This document shows, piece by piece, positions 47,176 through 58,832 of a stretch of DNA of 64,000 bases (positions within the stretch are counted from its first letter, which is position 1; the number at the start of each line of letters is the position of its first letter). Where the stretch lies: the NCBI GenBank assembly GCA_003008705.1, contig PDUO01000084.1:41479-105478 (forward strand). Direction: 5' to 3'. Below the pieces are notes generated by a model, which was not told the origin of the DNA, ran no database searches, and was given only the letters and a program-made list of their open reading frames with translations. This DNA comes from Pezicula radicicola. Lineage: Eukaryota > Ascomycota > Leotiomycetes > Helotiales > Dermateaceae. The position numbers and the translations under genes are program-made.

Positions 47176-47774
47176 TAGTCGGATGAAACACTGTTCGCCA
47201 GTGGAATTTGACAGGAGCAAGAAATGACTTTGAAATCTTCGTTCTCGTAATACTTTGTCGTCATTAATGGCACGATTTTAATAATAATAATTCAGTAAGA
47301 GTTATACAGACTAGTCATAACATTGTACAAAAGATCAACGCTACGACAATGGGCGGCCGAAGAATGTTTCTGGCCCAACTCCAGGTACCACTAGAACACC
47401 CATATCGTCATAATTAACTAAGATGTTTACCCTCAATCCCACTTAGGAGTAATCTGAGTTGAAGTCTCATAGATAAGGGAAGAATCAACTTTTCATCCCA
47501 GCTTACATACGGCAGCTAATTCTGCAGCCAAACCAGTAGCCACAAGCCAGAAACAGATAAACAAGGGCATATATTGTACTACCCGTGAAGCTATCAAACT
47601 GCAGAAGTCTTCAGTGATGCGTTTACCTCCCCCCGAATCTAGGCGAACGATGATTAGTCTTAAGATGTTAAGTATGGAAAACCTCGTGATCCTCACTGGT
47701 ACTGTAAGACGAAAGCCTGCAACCCCTGCCCAATGAAAAACGAGTACTGATGCTAGTCGTCATTAGGTGATTAG

Positions 47775-49330
47775 TCTTGCATTATATAACTTGCTTCACC
47801 GATATTATTCACATCCGTGAAGACACATCGCTGGACCATGGTATTGCAAGGTGGCCCGTCTTCCGTACGTCTACACCATAACACGTGGGACAACGGCATC
47901 GTGGATGCGGAAACTCCATGAAAAATATGGCGAAATGATTGTCTACTCCCTAAATGAGGTTAGTAATAGCATCACAGAGCTTTGATATATGATACTAGAT
48001 AACTGATACTCACCTGTCCAGATCTCCGTGACTTCAGGAGAAAAGGCGTGGTAGGATATTTACGGCCGAGCAGGGCAAAAGACTGCTGTATTTGAGAAAG
48101 ACCGCATGCTCTATCCTCCTTCTCAATCACTGCTGCCGGCCTTGGAATCGACTAACCGGCACCAAAGAAAAGTAGTTTCTTTGGTATTCTCTAATTCATA
48201 TGTCGGATCCCAAGAGTGCCTACTCCAGGCGCATGTTGACGAGCTGATATCCAAGCTCGCTGATCAGAGCAACGAATATGTTGACATTAGCGAGATTCAA
48301 AACTGGACTACTTTCGACATCATTGCCGATCTACTATTCACAAAGGGCCCGGGAAGTTTCATACAAGCAGACACCCATAGATACGTTGATACGATGTTCT
48401 GTATGGCCACATCTGTGCATCTCTATTGTATCCACAACTATTTCCCTTGGCTGAAGCCTTTCATGCACTTCGTTATGCCTAGTGCAGATGCTGGCAGCAT
48501 GGATGAGTTCATCGCCTTTGCCAAGAACGAGACAGAGAAGAGGCTGAAAGACGTTTCAAAGACTCGTGATATCGTTTCTACTATCGTTGCTTAGAGCAGC
48601 ATGCTGGGAGAGGATGGAATCATCTGTAATGAACTCCACAGTAATGTGCGTCTCTCTTCCTCGCAGCAGGAATAGAGACGACAGCATCAGCCATGATAGT
48701 GATTATCTTTTACCTTCTACATGAGCCTGAGTGTATGGAAGTTCTAGTTGCAGAGATTAGAGGCTTTTTCAAGGCAAGAAGTGAGATCATACTCGAGGCA
48801 GTATACTCTATAAAGTATCTCAATGCTGTAATCTAAGAAGGTATGTATTACATGCCAGCAATTCCAATTGGTACAACCAGAAAAGGTTCCGACAGGTAGT
48901 GCTACTGTGACTGGGGTATTTGTGCCAGAGATAGTAGTGTGTCGGACGTTCAATCCAAGGTGTATAAAACTGAATTTAGAAATGGAAAGCTAGTATCTCA
49001 GTATCCTGCCTGCCATCTAAGTAGTCATTTCAGAGATCCCAATAGTTTCATACCAGAACGGTGGCTCGGCGATCTAAAATATAAAGACGATAACCGAGGA
49101 GTCTTCTATCCCTTCAACTATGGTACAAGGAGGTATGACTTCCTATTCCTATTTGAAGGTTTGAAATAGTAGAGAATTGACAAGCGGACGAAAGTTGTAT
49201 CGGAAAAGGATTGGTATTCGCAGAGATGCAATTGATCTTGGCGAAAATGGTTTTGGAATTCAACTGGACACTGCATGAATCTTGTCCAGACTGGTCTGAT
49301 ATATACACAGATGCTATTGGGACATGGGTA
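47775..49330 (+). pseudogene. Cytochrome P450 relic (fungal isotrichodermin/benzoate-type fold)
   Basis: Plus-strand pieces follow P450 order: RHIAGPWYCKVARLPYVY and LHEKYGE near 47810-47940; a likely intron; EKAW-stop-DIYGRAGQKT near 48045; HQRKVVSLVFSNS and WTTFDIIADLLF inside 48106-48594; a frame-shifted I-helix region with AGIETTASAMI near 48670; KYLNAVI; FIPERWLGDLKY near 49065; then PFNYGTRR where the heme loop F-G-x-R-x-C is expected, followed by EMQLILAKMVLEFNWTL. The heme-ligand Cys region is not intact, and at least three stops or frameshifts are present. It lies tail to tail with the PKS relic. Microsomal P450s of this kind often act in secondary metabolism. Confidence 0.85.
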
Positions 49331-49510
49331 CGGCTAGCATTGCTTGTTGAATTTTCTTCAGCTCAAATTGCTTGAAAAAGATGTCTAAATCTCATGATGC
49401 TTTGTCGCTTTCTAGATACCATCCGGAGCTTGGGCCAAGTGTTAGATAATGTAAATGAGACGCAGTTAATTACTCAATTGATCCAAAATTCGATTTCGAA
49501 GCTATATTCG

Positions 49511-49547
49511 TTCGAATTGCTGTGCCTATATATTCGATTTCAGAGCC
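49511..49547 (+). repeat. Copy 2 of the dispersed 38-bp repeat
   Basis: TTCGAATTGCTGTGCCTATA followed by TTCGATTTCAGAGCC mirrors 41786-41823. Here it lies in the gap between the P450 relic and the PKS acyl carrier domain. Confidence 0.65.
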
Positions 49548-49812
49548 TAAGGCAATATTGCCTTGGGTAGATGTCTGCCTGACAATGCCTCGCGTATTAT
49601 TCCCAAAAGGTAAAATATCCTCAGCTATTTGTACTAAATAGTTATCTTCTTTCCACTCGTAAAATGACGGGAAACTGTTTCTAAGAAAGTACGATGACAT
49701 CGAGAATGTGTAATGCGACAGGCTTCTCTGATGCCAGTTAAACGATCGTACTCTTCTCTTGATAAATAGACCAAAACCCAAGAATAATCCTCCCTATGAC
49801 CTAAACGCAATT

Positions 49813-52800
49813 TTATGACTTCAACCTTTCTACAATTTGAGAAGAAAATGTTATCAATGATTTTCCAGACAACAACTCCAGCAAAGGAATAGTATGTTCA
49901 AAAGTGTAGAAAATCCAGGATCGTAGTTCCACGGCCACAAGAGAATCCAGTCCATAAAGTGCGGGACTGTTTGTTGGAACGATATCCTCAGCCGGTACTA
50001 TGCATATATCAGCAAGTCTTGCCATGAATTCTTGATAGACCCTGTCGGTGACTTCTTCTATGCCGAGATTATGAATCTCATTGATGATGTTAATAGAGTT
50101 TTGATCGTGTGGGTCGCCCTCTTTCCTGGTAATCTTTCGGAAATAAGAGCATTGTGGTCTGGCCAGCCCTGCTAGGAATGTTTCGCTCCATGTGCCCAGT
50201 CCAGGAATGATTTGGTTGTGGTTAGTGGGTCAGCGGGGACGAAGTATAGCATCTTGAACCATCGCCAGCAGCCCCTGCTCTTTGGTCCCCGCAAATCCTT
50301 GCCTGGCCATGCTTTTGGCCAGTGGGCTGTTTTCAGCCAGGTGTCCTACATCGGTAATAACCCCGAGATCAAGCGCGATGGCTGGCATACCGAGGCTATT
50401 CCTATAGTCCGCAAAGGCATCAAGAAATATGTTCGTGGCCGCGTAGGTGGCTTGACTGGTGTTACCAACTACTCTGATAATAGGTGAAAGTATAATAAAG
50501 AAGTCGGGGTCGTTAGGGATTAAATGATGAATATTTAGGGTTCCTTCGACCTTTGCAAGTAGAGCCTAGCAAAAGTCTTCTACAGGCATGTCTTCGAGCA
50601 ATACATCCTGCAACCAGTTAGTGATATGAAGGAAGTTTTGATTGCAAAAGGCTCACCTTAAGCACCATTGCACTCTGTATGACTCCGCGCACAGCAGGCA
50701 TGGCTTCAGAAGCCTCGGTGATAAGTCTTTGAACATCTGCTGCACAACTAACATTGCAAGCTGATACATGGACCTTTGCACCAAGCTGGGTGATTTTCGA
50801 GACAAAGGCTTTTTCCTTGCCGGTAGAGAGTCCACTTCGATTTTCGAATATCAGGTTGCGAGCACCCTTACTGATCATCCAGTTGACAATAGAATAGCCA
50901 AGTCCATCCAGTCCTCCAACGATCAAATAGGATGCGTTGCTCGACAAACGCTGACGGTTGTCTATAATGCAGTGACGTAGACGACTGGTAGTGCTACTAC
51001 CGTTTCGAACGTCAGGTTTGACGATATATAGCGAACAATACTTGATTTTTCCTATACCTTGGTGGCCATAGAACCTACGTGTAGAAATGCCCCCCGATCT
51101 CCGACAGAAAATTTATAGACAGAACTGCCGACAGCAGTGATAACTCCGCTACACTCACTACCAAGAGATTCGATTTCAGTCTGCCCAAGAGCTATTATAA
51201 CATCTCTGAAGTTGACACCAGTTACTTTGACCTCGACTTCGACATAGTCATCTAGGAGCACGGAACCGAGGCTATCGACAGAGCAGCTGAGACTATATGC
51301 GTATCTCAATCGAGACCTCGCTCTGCTCAGTGGAGGAAGGCGTGACAATGAGCAAGTCGTACGAGTGTTTGTGTAAACCCTGAGACGAAAGTTCCTTACC
51401 CTTATCGAGGGTCGCAAATTTCAAATACTGACTGACAGGACCTACTTTAAATTTTCTTGCCTCTATCAAACCCCTGTCGGTAGACAGATGTCATACTAGG
51501 AGACGTTGGGCTTTGAGGATTCTGATACGCCCAGAAATCCAAGCAAAGACAGTGTCACCATGCTCGCTCAGCTATTCAGTTCCAGGGTTTTGAGATTTTG
51601 ATTCTTGCGACACTCGAGCCGAGTCAATATAGCGAGCCTACCCGTTGTCGCAGCGTGATTATTGGTGGGTGAAGATTCACGAGGCGTTCCGTGCGCTGTG
51701 AGGGTTCTGTCAACTCTAGTGAAGTCTGTATTGCACTGGTTATTACCGTTCTCCGCATCCTTTGGAATTGTCTCTTGATCCAACTCTTAGAATGCAGAAA
51801 TGAGTGGGCTGTTATATGGTGTATAGGGAATAGCTGGCAAGGAATTGATTTGGGCTCTAGGAGATTTCCATGCTGAATTAGAAGCATCATACACTTGGAC
51901 ATCGTCCGGCTTGACAATGAAGTCAGGATCCAGATCCCATTGCATAATCCATGCCATATATTTTTATTATCTTCAAAATCCTCTCTGTTATCTGCTGCAA
52001 GAGCCGTACGGCGAGATCGCTACCTGTATCTTTATAGATCTTTGATGAGACAGAAATATTACCGATGAACACTGGGACCATGGGAGCAGCGAGATCTCCA
52101 TCACGCGTTGTGGATGGTACAAATACAGGGTGAAGAATGCTGTCAAACGTAGATGGATGAACTAGTGAAGGATATGGGAATAATCTTGGCATCACCTCTG
52201 AGATGTCTGCAATAGTCAAACGAGCGAGACATAAGTTGTCCCGGGTATGTACCTTGTAGAGTCTAGCAAAGCTTGGACCGTATATCTTCATTGTAGGCTA
52301 TAATTGCTACTTCTTTTTCGGGCCTTTTGACCACCAATTTTGTTTTCTATTGTAGCGCTCTACGCGCAATGCCGCTGCATCCGAAATACCTCATTTTATA
52401 TGGGATTCTGGCACCGATTGATACCCAGCTTGTATATATAAAGGCCTACTACCTTCCACTCGTTTTTTCAGGATCAGACAATTCAGATTCTCATTCGATT
52501 TCCCTCATATTGTGCTCGAGGGTTCATATAATCCAACCAAATCGAGACTTTTGTAGAACGATCCACATCTACTTAGCGCCATGTGTCAATTTCAGGCAAT
52601 GAAACTTGTTTCCCGTAGGTAAATTTCGAGAAAGAAATGTCTTTGCTGTTAGGAGTCTTTTATGTTCCAACTAGGCCCTTACAGTGCAAACTCCAGTTGC
52701 CTTTCCTGTCAACAGAGTAAAGGTGGAATTCCATCCATAAGTCTGATGACTGCCTTGTACCCTCCGAGAAAGGCTGTATGGTAAGTAGTATTTCCACTTC

Positions 52801-53410
52801 GCCCGGATCTTCTAATATTATAAGCGCTTTTGTAATTTGAACCTCACGCATCAGATAACTCTCGACATCGGGATGTTCTTCTGAGGCTGACTGAACTGCA
52901 GCCTCCAGAACCATGGACAAAAACCCGCCAGCCGGGTATACAACTTGGTTTTGGATCTGATGATCTCGGATCCAAGGGTTCTCCGCCAAACGAATGGCAT
53001 TCCTCCACCAGGGTTCAACAGGATCGAAATTCTTATCGGGGACTCCCAGAACGTCTATCTTGGGGAACTTGCGAGTGTGATATTCTCGACTTAGTAGTCT
53101 TCCTTCAGCCCAATACGCCTTTGTGTGATTCCAAGGATATGGTGGCAAGTTGGTTAGAGGTGCGCGATTAGGAATTTCGTCTGATACGTGGTTGGTCTCG
53201 GAAAACCGGACAGGCCAGCCGTGTGATGCAAGGAGGATGGCGACTTCGAGAGTGGTGTCGACAGCATTTTTCCCACGGACCAGCGCCGAAGTATACGTGA
53301 TGCCATGCGCTTTTAGCTTTGAGTCTGCCGCAATAATCTGCTTGATGGGACCAGCAAGCGCAGAGTGTGGGCCAAGCTGAGCCTCGACAATGCCGGAGCA
53401 AACCTGACCT
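49813..53410 (-). pseudogene. Highly reducing PKS relic (AT end, DH, ER part, KR, ACP)
   Basis: Reading the minus strand downward, the order is that of a fungal highly reducing type I PKS. The acyltransferase tail has PHSALAGPIKQI (near 53365). LPPYPWNHTKAYW leads into the dehydratase with WIRDHQIQNQVVYPAGGFL (catalytic His present, near 52960) and its second half at 51923-52291. The enoylreductase start has GVNFRDVIIALGQ and LGSECSG (near 51200). The ketoreductase has SYLIVGGLDGLGYS and AATNIFLDAFADYR. The carrier protein has LYGLDSLVAVEL with the phosphopantetheine Ser. The ketosynthase, most of the acyltransferase, the rest of the enoylreductase and the first half of the ketoreductase are gone. 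There is no methyltransferase. Several frameshifts and stops remain between pieces. It cannot function. Confidence 0.9.
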
Positions 53411-53425
53411 CAGTAGATTGGAAAC

Positions 53426-54862
53426 CTAGTAATAGCTGGACCTACCTCCTACTGCGCTGACACTTGTAGTCGGGCCAAGCAAGTGTCCCTTTCGTCCTGG
53501 CCTCAATTTGGAATGGTATTGAAAAACGCATAGAACTCTAACTATTTCACAATTCCTTAACCTCCTCAACCTACTCAACCCCCTCAACCCCTCATCCTCC
53601 TCATCCTCCTCGAGCTCTGCATTTGTCCAGGTATACACGCCTTCGCTATCGAAAGGCCAAGCCTCATCCCCCTCGCTTGAGTCGATAGTAAAAATTTGTC
53701 CCTCTACAACTATCTCGTCGCTCTCGTCTCCACCACTCTGGAGGTACCCTAAAAGTATCACTTTGATATTCCTGTCCATTGTCTCGACCTGTGTACGGAT
53801 TCTCGTCAGGACACTGCGCCATGTACCTTCACTCAGAGTGCCATTCCTGATAGATAACTTGGCCAGAGTCAATAGATAGCGGATGATAACCTCGCAGAAA
53901 TCGTTTTCGCTAGACCAGATATTTTCTAGTACAAACTGTTCGATGTATTGCTATACTGACTTCCCAACAAGCTGATTGAGAGGAATTCTTACGGGTGGTG
54001 GTGGGGACTAAGAGTAAAGCAAGATAAAACTTATAAGCGGACCTTCTATCGCACTGTCTTGGAACCGGACATAGACCTTCTTTAAGTCTTCTGAGAGATG
54101 AAGCAATTCTTGTACTTCTTTTAGCGCTGCGTTGCTTGAAATCAACCCTGGCTCCAGATGTAGGGCCTGGATGTCCAGGGATTGAAGCCTCCTTTGGTGG
54201 ATCCCAGTAGTCGCAAGACGTCTTCCAGACGGTTCGTACTTCGTTTTAATGGACATATTCTTCAAATCGATTCCTCTGGTCGCGGTCAACAGTTGTTAGA
54301 CTTGTTCGTCGGCATCACTCCGAGAATATAGGTGAATCCAGATCTGGCTGAGAAGTTTGTTGTATCTGGCTCGGCGCTCTGTAACCCCTGCGCGATACCA
54401 ACCTTCCATATGGTCCAAGACTACAGTCTTTAGATTTCTCAGTCGTGAAAGTGCAGCAGCCCAAAGTCCTGAATCGCCCTTCTTCCCCTCAGCTGGAACA
54501 AACTCTCTGTATTTGCGGAAGGCTTCTTTGGTTTCCGTCTCAGTTCTGTCTGCTGGAGCTTGAAGGAGCCCATGTGACAGCCATTCATGCTCCTCCTCCT
54601 CGTCCAGCCACCTTCCAACAAAGATCGTTACCTGCTTGATCGAGTGTGCAATATGGGTCGAGTCCGCTATCTGCCCCAACTCTTGTAAACCATGCACAGT
54701 GTATAGCACTGCTACACCATTCTGAGCAATGAAAGCCGCTCCCAACTGTGCTGTTCTTCGGCTGACCTTGCGAAAGGTTACAATAGTTCTTGTGCCACAT
54801 CGTGACAGTATGTTGGTCGTTACCTCGACCGGCAAGTTAGTAACGCAGTTGTGCCTCGCCAT
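53426..54862 (-). pseudogene. F-box-like protein, one frame with three premature stops
   Basis: From ATG 54862 the frame starts with NLPVEVTTNILSRCG, the F-box helix pattern, and runs unshifted for about 478 codons to the stop at 53426. Three in-frame stops interrupt it: TAA at 54296-54298, TAG at about 54008-54010 and TAG near 53936. Each is followed by smooth coding sequence. All three could be Gln codons (CAA or CAG) changed by one C-to-T. The rest is helical and leucine-rich (LRNLKTVVLDH), as in fungal F-box proteins, with an acidic stretch before the end. F-box proteins recruit substrates to SCF ubiquitin ligases. The far N-terminal extension of the frame above 54862 is probably not coding. 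Confidence 0.7.
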
Positions 54863-55883
54863 TGGATGAGCCTGTGAAGGCTCGATGGATGAAGAAGTCG
54901 AAGAGATGGATCTTCGTCTGCCTGTCCTTTGTCTGAATAGCGGGGGGGAGTAGACGCGGCGGGGTCTTGGACTACGACCAAAGGATTGGAGTGACTGCTG
55001 CTCAGAAATCTGGGGGTTGAAGCTGACCTTCCGAAGGTAAAGAAGGGGGAAAGATGTGACGGAGATTGGGAGGATAGATGGTTTGGGGCGTAGTAGGTAG
55101 ACAACGATGGGTAGACGCGGTGGGTAGACTCGGTGGGGAGACGCGGGAGGTAGACGCGCCTTCCTGATGAGCAGACGGTTGATGCAGACCAGAGTCCCGT
55201 GAGATTGACAAGAATTCACGTTGCGCAGAAAGCAGTTGAGATTGTAATCCAAGGATGATACATACGACTCACACCGTTGCAGACAGGTAAGCGCCCGTTT
55301 GGAATCCTTATAATGCTTATCAAGAAAGGCGAAGGCCCGCGCGCAGCGGTACAGTGACTTAACCAAGAGTTAACTGTCAATAGTATCGTCCATACCCTCC
55401 CTTGATATCTCTTTAAAAAGTCTTTTGTGAAAGTGGTGATCTGTGGATACATAGGACACCCATCCAACGCCGCGTATAACAATCATTGATTTTTCGCCTA
55501 GTAATGCCGGTTTTGGCGATGTACGACAGGTTTAGACAACAACAGTAGTGTCAAACGGTGATGTTTGTCGGATCCCTACTGCAGCCCAATCGCTCCGACA
55601 GCATTCAAACGTTGCACTTCTGGATGGACTTTGAATAGCTTGCCATTCTGGATAGTCTTGTCCTGATATACATACCAGGAGCAACATCTACGTAAGAACT
55701 TTTGTGCCCACCAGTCCAAAAGAAGTTCAGAAAAGCCTCCGGTGAATCATAGTCGAAATACCACTTCGGAAATATTCCGGCTGAGCGTTTGTCATGAACA
55801 TGTACCTAACGGCCATCTTGGAAACAACCCATCCAATGCTGATCTTGAGTGTATTCTCCTTGAAATTTCCCCGGCGGTGTTAC
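54863..55883. other. Gap upstream of the F-box relic
   Basis: The minus-strand frame of the F-box relic continues open to 55366 but its composition there (repeated TCTACCC/CCGCGTCTACC stretches near 55080-55160) looks non-coding. It is the likely former promoter. No other gene is seen. Confidence 0.4.
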
Positions 55884-56330
55884 CTACAACTCGAGAAATG
55901 ACACCCGCCACATATCCTGTAGTGTGAACAGCGTAGCATACAATTTTGCAGAGAGAAAGCTAGATCGGCCATTCCTACTCGCCCACATAGCTTGAAGATC
56001 CCGAAGAGGGTTGAAAAATTGGCGGACATACACATGTCTATGGCTGTAAACAGCTTCGAACCACTGACATAGTCGGCCTTCTTCGTCGTCGTAAAAAGCT
56101 TTGAGCAATTGACATAGATGCCCTTTTTTATTTTATTGGACAGTTTTGATTAAATAATTAAGATGGCCACCTTCATCGTCTTGGAGAGCTGTGGCCAGTT
56201 GTTCCTCTTCATTATCGCGGAGAGCGTTATCGTAGAGATCTTTGAACAATCGACGGAATTGGGCCCCCTTATCGTTCTAGAGAACACGGGACAATGGACG
56301 TAAATACTCTCTTTCATGACCTTTGAGGTT
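55884..56330 (-). pseudogene. Unidentified fragment with repeated acidic helices
   Basis: The minus strand from about 56285 to 55884 gives coding-like sequence with stops. The motif pattern D-D/N-E-x-x-x-L-x-x-L/A recurs (LRDNEEEQLATAL, DDEGGHLNYLI, YDDEEGRLCQWF), suggesting a short helical repeat of about 22-26 residues. A frame break lies near 56140. No family is recognised. Confidence 0.4.
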
Positions 56331-56689
56331 ACCGTAGGTAATAGTAAGGACTGTTACTGCAGTAAGAACCAATTGGCGGGCCCCGTCGCTAGGACAGTGC
56401 TTTAGTTTCGAGTAGCTGGTGCAAATGACAACAAGAAGGACAGAAGGAGTTCTCAATATGCTTTGCGAATCCTCCGTGAATATGCTTAGGGCGGCCGTAG
56501 TGTAACAGATTAGATGATTATCTGATGGCAGGCCAATTCTCTGTTCCGTCGCTCGTGAGATGATACCCTCGCCACTTCCGTCTTCGCCGTGCTCGAGGAT
56601 TGTTGCGACATTACTACATCGGCAGCAGTAGTTTGGTGCAGACTACACTGTGACGGTACTGTTGTCGAACATCTTTCTAAATCTTTCCA

Positions 56690-57490
56690 TTACAAGTTGA
56701 TGGCTTCTTGCAATAAGAGATAGATCCTTGGTGTGATTGAAGACTTTGACAATATCGCTGCCGAAGAGGAGCCTACTCCTCTGGGAGAAAGACTACATCC
56801 ATCGATTTCGTCTGGATCTGACCAGAGGAGATCGTACATTGCTCCTTCGTAGGGGACTTCTTGTCTCCGGTCCAAAAGGCGGATCTTATCGACTGTGTCA
56901 AGTAGTGGTGATAGACTACCGTGTATGTATAGAAATACCCTACTAGAATTTCCCACGCTGCCCTTACTTGATCCTAATACGCCTATACCTAGAGATCTAG
57001 TCTTCAATAGTAATGATCCTATCGCACCACCAACTGTCTTGTCTGCTTTCTGCCGAGGAATGCTTTCTACAATCTGTCCTTTTGAGTTACATACTTTGAT
57101 CTTTATATCCCGATCAATATATTCTCGTGTTGAATTAAGGTTATTCGAATCAGTTGTGTTGCTTTGCTTCGATGATTCCAGGGCACTTGACGTACCAATG
57201 ACAATATCTCCATACATTTACACTACTATATTTTCGTAGACATTTATCGTAGAAACTATATACTGTTGTGAGATGTCTGGATTCATGGTTGCCTCGAGTT
57301 ACTGTCATTCAATCCGGGTATTGTACTTTCAGGCAAAGGAAGAGTAGGAAGGATTCAACAGCATAGAAGCCTCGATCTATAAAACCCCCTAGTAGAGTCA
57401 GCTGCGGTCCACGCGAGTGCCCTAGCGGCATAGCTACCTATAAATAGATAACTGGTATTTGGAACCTCTCCACCGACGCGAAATAACAGC
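56690..57490 (-). pseudogene. PP2A-like (PPP family) phosphatase relic
   Basis: The minus strand reads [17 protein letters not shown], a 49-nt intron-like stretch (GTAGCT...CTACTAG), then [14 protein letters not shown], a TGA where Arg is expected, [13 protein letters not shown], and [10 protein letters not shown]. After a frame change come [23 protein letters not shown] and [17 protein letters not shown]. These are PPP-family motifs; the pattern with a long S/N-rich insert before the HGxLSP motif recalls filamentous-fungal PPG1/PP2A-like proteins. The metal-binding GDxxDRG appears as GGFIDRG, HGG as HGS, and the C-terminal third is lost after SPRG. It is not a working enzyme. Confidence 0.8.
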
Positions 57491-58832
57491 GCAAAGAAGC
57501 TATTATAGTGAACGGTGTCCTCCCAGATGATGCCTCAACAGGTAAGTGTCTAGATTGCATTATGTGCTTTCATGCTGTTCCTTCATGCTTCAGTCACCGT
57601 TAACACCAACCAAGGTGATATGTACAACCGTCAAGCCATCACCAAAGCCTCGACCTTATAGGGAACGGCCCATCCTCCACCAAGCTGGAATACTAATCAC
57701 AGTCTGTGAAAATACCCCGTAAACGCCAAAGGAAGAATACGGTGAAGAGTCACCAGGAGATAATTCGCAAAAGTCTTATTGGACGCACGGGACGGAGTAT
57801 GTCATTTTCGTGGAAGCATCTTTTTACCAGTTTAAAAACTTTCTACACTCGTCACATTACCTAGCACATAGTATATCCATCACGTAGCACCCAGCACCCA
57901 GCACCCAATATCTAGCAGCCAACACCTCGGCCAAATATACTCATCGGTATTCCTGGCCCAAGTGTCTGTAGCACCCGCACGTCACGCACAATCCACAGTG
58001 TCCTGTAACTAGTATACAGTACATCGCATACCCATCACCACTGCTTCTAGAACCCACGGCGCTTAACCTTCAGCCCAGTGCTTGAGAAGATAGGATAGTC
58101 AATCGCATAACGTCCTTCGCCTCAGCCTTGTGCCCTTGCCCGCTCGTAGCTTTGTGTACTTAATGAGTCGCTTAGCCAGTGGATGGCTTGGTTGGCTGTA
58201 AGTTCGGTTGGTAGGTAGTTGTGTGCTGTGTGCTATGCGGTGCGTGAGGTTCAAACTTGTCTTCCTGCTGCTGGAAGTCCCTCCTGCCACCACTATAACT
58301 TTTGCCATGTTTGTTTATATTAATGAGTACAAGTCATTCGTTCTAGGCGCAATCCAATAAATTCAAGGGCAGTCGCAGGGGCGGTGAGTGCTTTGATGCA
58401 ACGTATAACGCAACGTTTGACGCAACAGCTGTCGAAACACCAATCTGCTGCGACACAAACACCGGCGAACCTTTATACAATGCTATCATTTGGCCCGACA
58501 CATGGACGAAGTCACTGGTGCAAGACTTGAAGGCCCGCAAAGGTGCAGACGAGCTCATGCAATTATGTGGTCTTCCACTCTCCACATATATACCCCTCCA
58601 GTGTTAAGCTACTCTGGCTCTACGAAAATGTCAAGGCTACTACACAAGTAGGCCCATTCCCACACAATAACTCCAAACAGAATACAACACCATTGCCACT
58701 ACATGTTGCTGTCCATATATTGTGCCTATTCAACAAAATACATCATCGACAACGAACTTGTAGAGAATGCCTATCTTATAGGAGATCTAATGAAATGATG
58801 TGGCTTTACTGTTGGTTCGTTCCCGTTAGAAT
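57491..58832. other. Gap without a supported gene
   Basis: Contains a run of CAGCACCCA-type short repeats at about 57885-57925 and minor frames on both strands (58099-58308, 58343-58585, 58543-58863) without recognised content. The last part may be the decayed 5' half of the next pseudogene. Confidence 0.4.
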
